Assembly (NCBI GenBank): GCA_036785705.1
Contig: JAWUZG010000332.1
Location: forward strand, 4,402,001 to 4,466,000
Reading direction: 5' to 3'
DNA length: 64,000 nt
From: Acanthornis magna
Lineage: Eukaryota; Chordata; Aves; Passeriformes; Acanthizidae
The position numbers and the translations under genes are program-made. Of this stretch, positions 56,348-64,000 are shown one piece after another (within the stretch, counting starts at the first letter, position 1; each line of letters begins with the position of its first letter). The notes under the pieces were generated by a model that did no database searches, was not told the DNA's origin, and saw only the letters and a program-made list of their open reading frames with translations.

Positions 56348-58816
56348 ATGTCCGCGGCGGGGAGGCGCTGGGGCCGGCGGCAGCGAGCTCTGCTCTGGGC
56401 CGTCCTGCTGGCGGCGTGGGAGGCGGCGTGGGGGCAGCTGCGCTACTCGCTGCCCGAGGAGATGCCCAAGGGCTCGTTCGTGGGCGACGTGGCCAAGGAC
56501 CTGGGGCTGCAGCTGCCGGCGCTCCGAGACCGCGGCGTTCGCATCGTCTCCGAAGGTAGGGCGCAGTATTTCGCTCTGCACGGGAAGACGGGACATTTAG
56601 TGACGGCGGAGAGGATCGACAGAGAGCAGCTGTGCGAGAGTGTGCAGCAATGCGTGCTGCGCTGTGAGCTGGTACTAGACGGAGAAATGAAGTTTTATGA
56701 AATAGAAGTGGAAATCACAGACGTTAATGACAACGCACCCAGCTTCCGAGAAGCAGAAATTGAACTTAGAATGAGTGAGACGACAGCCCCCGGTGCACAG
56801 TTTCCACTTGCCAGGGCTCATGATCCGGACATAGGTCGGAATTCCCTGCAGAGCTACGAGCTGAGCGGCGACGAGCACTTCTCGCTGGCAGTGCAGGCGG
56901 GCCCCGGCGGCGATCAGCGTCTCGAGCTGGTGCTGGCGAAGGCGCTGGACCGGGAGGAGGCGGCGTTTCACGAGCTGGTGCTGAGGGCGAGTGACGGCGG
57001 CGATCCGGCGCTGACGGGCACGGCTCGGATCCGCGTGACGGTGGTAGATGCGAACGACAACGCGCCCGTGTTCAGCCAGTCGGAGTACACGGTGCGTGTT
57101 CCCGAGGACGTGCCCGTGGGCTCCACTCTCGTCAGCATCACGGCCAGTGACGCCGACGAGGGGCTGAATGGGCACGTGAAATATTCATATCAAACGGTTT
57201 CTGTGAAAGCCTCAAAGATATTCCGGCTGGACGCCGACACAGGACAGATCACGTTGATGCATAACTTAGACTTCGAGGAAGGGAACTCCTACGAACTGGA
57301 GGTACAGGTTCGAGACGGTGGGGACCTTTCTGACGTAGCGAAAGTCGTAATTACCGTGACAGACGTCAACGACAATGCGCCCGAGATTTCAGTGAGGTCG
57401 GCACTGAGCGAGATCTCTGAGGACTCCCCGTCAGGGACCGTGGTGGCCCTACTACACGTCCAGGATCGCGACTCAGGGGCGAACGGCAAGGTGCGCTGCT
57501 CCCTCGACAGGGCCGTCCCGTTCCGGCTCCAGAGCTCACACGGCAGTTACTACAGCGTGATGACAGCGAGAGAACTGGACCGAGAGCAGGTGTCGGAGTA
57601 CAACGTGACGGTGCGGGCGGCCGACGGCGGGTCGCCGCCGCTACAGAGCAGCGCCGTGCTGTCGCTGCGGGTGCTGGACGTGAACGACAACGCGCCGGTG
57701 TTCGCGCAGGAGCGCTACAGCGCGCGTGTGGCGGAGAACAACGCGGCGGGCGCGCTGGTGCTGACGGTGCTTGCTAGGGACGCGGACTGGGGGCAGAACG
57801 CGCGCGTGCGCTACCGGCTGTCGGAGGGGCGGGTGCGGGGCGCGCCGCTGTCGTCGTACGTGTCGGTGCAGGCGGAGACGGGCGCGCTGTACGCGCTGCG
57901 CTCCTTCGACTACGAGGAGGTGCGCGAGCTGGAGCTGTGCGTGCGTGCGGAGGACGGCGGCGCGCCGGCGCTGAGCAGCAACGTGTCGGTGCGGCTGCTG
58001 ATCGTGGACGAGAACGACAACGCGCCGCAGGTGCTCTACCCGCCGCTGGCGCCGCCGGCGGGGGCGAGGTCGTTCCCGGGCGCGGTGTGGTCGGGCGTGG
58101 AGCTGGCGCCTCGCTCGTCGGAGCCCGGCGCGCTGGTGGCCAAGGTGGTGGCGGTGGACGCGGACGCGGGTCAGAACGCGTGGCTGTCGTACGAGCTGGC
58201 CAAGGCGACGGAGCCGGGGCTGTTCCGCGTGGGGCTGCACAGCGGCGAGGTGCGCACGGCGCGCTTCCCGCTGGCCCGCGACGCGGCGCGCCAGAGCCTG
58301 GTGGTGGTGGTGAAGGACCACGGGCGGCCGGCGCTGTCGGCCACGGCCACGCTCACCGTGGTGCTGGCCGAGAGCGTGGCCGAGCTGCTGGCCGAGCTGG
58401 GCAGCGCGGCCGACGCGGCGGCGCCGGGCGAGCCGGCCGGCAGCCTGACGCGCTGGCTCGTGCTGGCCGTGGCCGCCGTGTCGTGCCTCTTCCTCGCCTT
58501 CCTGCTGCTGCTGCTGGCGCTGCGCCTGCGCCGCTGGCGCCGGCAGCAGCTGCTGGCGGCGGCGAGCAGCGGCGCCTTGCGCGGCGTGCCGGTCTCGCAC
58601 TTCGTGGGCATCGACGGCGTGCGCGCCTTCCTGCAGTCCTACTCGCACGAGGTGTCGCTCACGGCCGACTCGCGCAAGAGCCAGCTGCGCTTCTCGGGCG
58701 CCAGCTGCTGCGACACCCTGCCGGTCCCGGCCCGGCCGCCGCCCGACGAGCCCGCGCCTTTGCTCGGGGACGAGGACCCTGCCGGCGCTCCACCCGTTGA
58801 TCCCGCCGCTCCCTCG
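56348..58816 (+). CDS. PCDHGA: Protocadherin gamma A-type variable exon (A-w5)
   Basis: Complete PCDHGA-type exon of 823 codons: signal peptide 1-29 (MSAAGRRWGRRQRALLWAV start, WEAAWG end), EC1-EC6, membrane span about 703-727, tail with SHFVGIDGVRAFLQSYSHE. It encodes a neuronal surface recognition protein. EC1 (SVQQC, EMKFYEIEVEI) and EC4 (RLQSSHGSYYSVMTA) group with A-w1 and A-w4. The start of EC2 (EIELRMSETTAPGAQFPLAR) resembles A-w2. EC3 has its own sequence (YQTVSVKASKIFRLD, VRDGGDLSDVAK). The tail end LLGDEDPAGAPPVDPAAPS is unique here. The ATG at 56348 is chosen over in-frame GTG codons just upstream. The exon ends in phase 0 at TCG|GTGAGT; readthrough meets a stop at 58903. Confidence 0.96.
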
Positions 58817-61800
58817 GTGAGTTCCTCGCACCAGAACGTTCCCGAGATATTTACCTCTGCTTGTTTCCTGCCGTTTGCCTGTCGTGTTCTTGCATCTTCA
58901 TAGCGAGAAATCAAGGCTTAATTCAGGGACGCTCGAAATACTCGTGCCTCATGCTGCAGTGAGGTGCATGTTGAGTCTGTTCTCAGCCTTAAAGTTGGTG
59001 GGGGAGGCAGGAGAATTGAGGCTGCGTTCTATTTGAGGCTGGCTGTATTTCCACATGGCAGATATCTTCTCCGTTTTTTCTCCTGAAATTTCTAATATAA
59101 TTTTTCTTATCGTTAATTGCTCTTCTTTTTTTATATTATATTTTAAATGTATTTTCTGTTATATTATATCCGCTGGTTTCGTAGCAACAGGTGTTTCGCT
59201 ATAATAGCAAGTCAAAGTTTGCTCTATTAACAGAGTGACGTGTGTTCCAACAGCACATGCTCTTCAGTAAGGTTTGTTTTTCTTGAACCAGAATGGTAAC
59301 GGCCCTTTGCATAACTTCGCTGTTCCTCATTTCTCTTTTGCTCAGCATTTTTCAAGCCTCTGTGATAAAGCAGTAAGCAAGGAAGCGCTTTTGCATTCGT
59401 CCACGCTCTGATCCTCGTGTCCCTGGTAGAGGAGTGGGCTGGCCAACAGCTTATCCTTTCCTCATACCTGTCTGCCTGTTTTGAAGATCGAAAAGAATCT
59501 TGAATATTGTTACTGTTTTAGAAAGACCGTGGGCTGCTCCTTGTGAAGGGTCGGGAACGGGAATTGTGTTGTGCTAATTCCCCTTCTTTTCATGTTGCCT
59601 TATTGGAAAACGATCTTAAAAGTACAGTCTGGGATGACCCATAGAAAGGACAGAGGGAAGAGATTCAATGTGCAGAGGGTGGCATAAGAGGGGAGTGATT
59701 GCTTCTATGCCAGTGTTCACTTACTCAGACTCTCCTGGAGTATGCCTTTTCCTTTGAGAGCTTTTTAGTTTATTCACATAATGGTAGTGAGCAGAAAAAT
59801 GTATCTTCCTTCTCCCTACAGAAATGTATAGATATTGATCAGAAGTCCGTTGGTGAAGGTGGTGCGTCTTGAAGGGAAATGGTCCGGGAACTGGCCCTTT
59901 GGTGCCATGTACTTGCAAATTATGATGGTCAAACCGCCACGCTATATTTAGAGGGTTGCAATTGCGAGTCATGGGAGTTGCACATGAGGGGATGTTTAAA
60001 AGTACAAAAGATGCTTTGATCCATCTCTATCACCATGGAATGCGACCTTCATCTTCCCAAAGAATTTTGGTTAAAAGACCTGTTATTCTAGCTGCATGGG
60101 GAGCCCAGAGAAGTTCTTCCTTTGTGTTTAGAAATCATCATTAATACTTGACTTACAGCTTAATTATATACTTATGATATGTGCTATAGTGGGTGTTTTG
60201 GGAAGAGTAAACTGTGTATTCACTACCCACTAAAAACCCTGATGAAAAGCTATAATCCAGAGGAGTACATTATGATCCTTTCTGCAGTTTTTAACTTCTT
60301 GCCTTGTACTTTGTGATGAGCTCACTCTGGGACTTTGATAGTATCTGATCACACTATCACATAGCTGCTTTTCATGATAACAGCTCTAAAGAGAAAGTTT
60401 ACTAATAGAAATATAAATGGCAGAAATGCTCTTCCTTGTCACAGACATGTGGTGAGAAGTTGAATATTGTCCGTGGTAAGGAGACACTTTTGCACATCTT
60501 TTCTTCTGGATACAGTCTATGATGTAAAATTATGCAAATGATGGTCAGTGAGAATAATGTGTGCTGTGAAGGTTTTGAGGAGAGACTTGGGGGTGCTGTG
60601 CGTGAGGACGTACTTGTTAGAAATAAGATACATATCTCGTTAGTTCCCAGGCTTCTTTGGTGGACTACAGATATAATTTTGAAGGTGGTGGGTTTTGGGG
60701 TTTCTTGTGGGAGTCTTGCTTGGTTTTTTAAAAATATATCATACTGCTTAGAAAACAAATGCCAAGCTTGCAAGCTCATCAGTTTGGTTTCTCGTTGCAT
60801 GACTTTTTCTTTGAATGACAGTTATTGAGCATAGATGTACACTTAAAGTTTAGATTTCTGACTCATGTATATTCCAGGATGCCCATGTGCTAGTTATTTG
60901 AGCTGATACCTTGACAACTAGGTTTTTATTGGAGCTTTTGTTATCATGTATGCACATGAAAAAATTTTACATTTCCTCCAAGTATTGTGGTGAGCAGGAA
61001 AATCTCTTTGCATGCATCCGTGTTGTGATGCTCGTTCTCAGAACACAGCAAGTGTATGCAATTTTCCTTCTATGTTACGTGTCTGCAAAGGGAGTTTCAC
61101 TGCTGTGTGATGTTTTGGCAGGGTGAAAAACTCTGTCTGGGCAGAGACAGGACAGTTGGAAGTGGATGGTTTGAAAAGCCTAAAAGATGTAGAGATGGTG
61201 TAAAGGTTCAGTTTGTCTTAGTTGTTCTATGAGACCCACAGTAGTGGTTCCATGCATTTTCCCTTCTGTGCTGTCCAGAGAGAGTACACTGCAGAACTGT
61301 TGCTATGGTCCTTGGAGTGAGCTCATGTGTGAATGTCCTGTGGACATTTCACCAACTAGACACCCTTCTTGTGTATCTACTGTTGTTGAGATAATCTGAA
61401 ATGTTAGGCTGTTGAACCTTGCACAGAACTGGTTACCCTTCCCGGTAAACGTACATGGCCTGATCATGGTGCACATTACAGATGCTTTGACTGCACAGCT
61501 GGCATTTTGATTGCATGTTCCTGCAAGTTACGAGGATTAGAGAAGACTGTGCAAGTTGTGAATTGTTGGAGAGTTGTGGTCCTATTCATGAGGCAAAGGA
61601 CACAGGAGATACAGTTTACTCCTTTCCTTGGTTGATGAACACTTCTAATACTATGCACCGTGATTTCCTTTTTGTCTCTGAGTTTGCACCTTTTCATGTA
61701 GAACAAGAAAGTATGAACCCCTTATTCCTGTTTGAAACCTTCATTATCTCCCTGTAATATTGCAATGCAGAGTTCCTTCGTAGTTACAATTAAACTTTTT

Positions 61801-63290
61801 CCGGGACTTTGTTTCCTGGCAGGTCATTTCTCCCATTTCTGAACAGTTGTCTTTGAAATGGTGAATACTCTTTTGTAGCAAATACTTCAAGCACCTATGA
61901 TACATTTCTTAAGTGAGGAAAGCAGAAGCAAAAGATCAATCTGTAATGTTGTAGCTTCTCAGAAGACTAAGCTTGAGAAAGAGGCCTATAATAAAATGTT
62001 TACACTTGCAGCTTCATATTTGTGGAAGGCAGCAGAACATGCAGTTAAAAAAAAAAAAAAAAAAGAAAAAGTTGGCTGATAAGTGATGAATATCTCTTAA
62101 AATAAAAACCCTACTATGTAGTCCAGAGTAAGACTTGGTCTCACTGTTTGACACAAGAATATCTTCCAGTTGCTCTCAGGGATGAGTTTCAGAGCTTGCA
62201 GTGAAGACCAAAATGGCTTCCTAGTGAGTTTCTCCAATATCCCATTGTCTTCTAATCCTTCCTTGCCTTGCTTCTCTGATTTATGGTTTCGTTTCAATTT
62301 TTTTTCATTTCCTGTATATGTAGGTTTCCTGGTAATTATCAGCATTGCTTCCTTTAGGAATGTGTCGTGTTAGTGCCTCTTGCTCTTACCACAGCAGCTG
62401 TGAAAGGCAGTGAAGGTATCTTTGCGGTCTGCTATTGTTGGGAGGAATAGATGTAAACATGACCTTTGTAGAGTCACGTCTATGTGGAAAAATGTGTGGG
62501 ATAAAAGAGGGGAGGAGATTTGTCCAAAGCCATTATTTTGATGAGCCATTCTCTTTTGGATGACCACGCCTCTTTTATATCAGCCTTTTATCCTTTGTGT
62601 GCTTTAGAATCCTTCAGTTTCTAATGAGAATGCTGGTAAGCAGATAAAGGTACCTACCTTTTTGGCCTAATCATAGTGCATTATCCCCTCATGATAAGTT
62701 TTGCCAGTTATGAATAAGTCAGAAGTGAACCTGACAGTTGTGTAGTAATAGAGAGAAGACATGGGAGCTTTGTGTGTGGGGAGTCTATAAAAGAACGGAC
62801 TTAGTCACACGTCATAGTTAACAAAAGTGTGAGCCTAATGGAATATCATGTAATTTTAGTCCTTTCTGCTGAATAAGTGCGGACTAGGAAATATTTTTGC
62901 ACCTGACCTATTCATTTCTGACTTCAATATATCTAACTCTTGCCTTGCTTGTCAGGAGCTAAATTTCAGGGTGCCCGGTCTTGTGTGGAAGGTCACATCT
63001 GTTCCGCCTGTCCAAATGCAGGTACAATTCCCATACCCGCCTATAACGTTTACGGCTGTAAAGAGGAAGTCTTTTACAGGCATAGTTGTGTTCACCCAGG
63101 CACGCTTGTCTGTAGCATTGTAATGGAAAACCACCTCTTCATGCAGTCCTTGAAATGCAGAGTGAACAGCCAGCGCATCTGAGATTTTCATGAGCAGATG
63201 AGTGGACAGTGGAAGAATATGTACAGGAGGTCTCATACACAGTCACACCTAAAATTACGACTGCTGAATTTGAGAGATAAGGCTTGACAT
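58817..63290. other. A-w5 to B-w6 intergenic gap
   Basis: No gene is seen. It is paralogous along much of its length to the A-w1/B-w2 gap, for example 61960-62400 against 8330-8690 and 62920-63160 against 9160-9400. A poly-A run of 18 (62047-62064) is an expansion of a short A stretch present in the paralogue. Short ORFs are unconserved. Confidence 0.65.
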
Positions 63291-63470
63291 GTGGGCTGTT
63301 AGATAGATGAAGAGCAGGCTGGATGATCACCTCCAAAAAGTTATAGTCAATAACTCATTATCTAAGTGGAAAACAATACTGTGTGGTGTTCCCCAGTGGT
63401 CCGTATTGCGATCAGTACTATTTAATATTTTAAATAATGTATCTTCATTAGTGACATAGACGCTTTACAT
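63290..63470 (+). mobile_element. CR1 remnant (short)
   Basis: About 180 bp following the CR1 reverse-transcriptase region (CTGGATGATCACCTCCAAAA; GTGTTCCCCAGTGGTCCGTA; AGTACTATTTAATATTTTAA). It is paralogous to 9570-9700, the left part of the CR1 before B-w2, so both derive from one insertion older than the duplication. The rest of the element is lost here. Confidence 0.7.
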
Positions 63471-63786
63471 TTATTAATCACAACAGAAAATGCTGGGGAT
63501 TTTGTCTTGTCGAAAGAGTTAAGGTTTTTTCTTAGCACACAACAATACATATTGCTCTTAGGGTTAGTTATTAAGCACAAAAAGGGAGGGAAAATGTCAG
63601 AGAGTCCCATGAACAAAATTTAAAGTTCAAGGAACAGGAAAATAATTTGAAGAGTTCTGATTGCTTGCAGATTACACCAGCCTGAATGTTTTTTCTTACT
63701 GTACGTCCCCGGTATGGAAAGAAGAATTGAAAAGACTCCTGTAGCTATAAAATCCTATACATTTTTAGAATTCGCGTTAAGCGTCC

Positions 63787-64000
63787 GCTTCTGCGCTTGC
63801 TGATTGCAGACTGACAGAGAGCCCCCGGAGCCGGTGCAGCGCTGAGCCCCGCCCAAAGCCGGGCCCCCTTGAGCGCGGCCATCCGGCGGCTGCAGTGGCG
63901 TCGCGGCGCCTCCGGGTGCCGCTGTTGGCCGCCGCCGAACGGCGCTGGAGCCGCCGCCGCCGCAGCCGCGTCCTGCCCCCGCAGGCTGCTCGCTCGCCCG
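63787..64000 (+). promoter_or_regulatory. Promoter and leader start of a further B-type gene (B-w6)
   Basis: GCTTGCTGAT (63795-63804), a CGCT core (63840-63843) in GGTGCAGCGCTGAGCCCC, and then the B-type leader, nearly identical to B-w2 up to the window edge. By comparison the ATG would fall about 64207, outside the window. A sixth B-type gene is therefore expected there. Confidence 0.8.

Noticed and set aside
62047..62064. Poly-A run as the tail of a retrotransposed copy
   Set aside because: The paralogous site near 8407 has a short A-rich stretch with continuous flanks on both sides, so this is simple A-tract expansion.

Overview
The window is a stretch of the clustered protocadherin gamma (PCDHG) locus of a vertebrate, most likely a bird. 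The genes identify the locus: ten complete or partial large exons each encode a signal peptide, six cadherin repeats, one membrane span and a short cytoplasmic tail, and the start of an eleventh gene lies at the right edge. All are on the + strand. Avian origin is inferred from CR1 retrotransposon sequence, solo LTRs resembling known bird endogenous retrovirus families, and very GC-rich exons. No constant exon is present; those should lie beyond the right edge.

The genes alternate strictly between two subfamilies. A-type exons (mature start QLRYS, tail with the SHFVGIDGVRAFLQSYSHE motif) match PCDHGA; B-type exons ([15 protein letters not shown], tail with [11 protein letters not shown]) match PCDHGB. 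I use window-local labels: B-w1 (1-855, 5' truncated), A-w1 (3170-5638), B-w2 (11244-13700), A-w2 (16519-18987), B-w3 (24021-26489), A-w3 (28613-31081), B-w4 (37974-40430), A-w4 (42477-44942), B-w5 (51087-53550, frameshifted), A-w5 (56348-58816), B-w6 (promoter and leader only, from 63787). The A+B pair recurs about every 12-14 kb, so the window is about five copies of a tandem unit. B-to-A gaps are about 2.0-2.8 kb and A-to-B gaps about 5-7 kb; the gaps are themselves recognisable paralogues of each other.

Each complete exon ends in phase 0 at a splice donor (A: CG|GTGAGT; B: CAG|GTCTGTAA). By established knowledge of the family, each variable exon has its own promoter, is chosen stochastically in single neurons, and is spliced to shared downstream constant exons, giving surface recognition proteins for neuronal self-avoidance. 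Candidate promoters with the family's CGCT core are visible about 300-370 bp before the start codons: paired CGCT boxes 10 bp apart in A-type genes, a single box in B-type genes, and none at B-w4.

The gaps contain three solo LTRs (15414-16067, 32228-32606, 45510-46551), each with flanking target-site duplications and a matching empty site in a paralogous gap, plus CR1 remnants, simple repeats and a tiny relic of a B-type exon (41379-41421). No RNA genes or other protein genes were found.

The most notable points are the lost promoter box of B-w4, the single 5-bp frameshift of B-w5, the twin CGCT boxes and upstream inverted repeat of A-type promoters, and strong homogenisation of the 3' two-thirds of all exons against a few variable patches in EC1-EC4.
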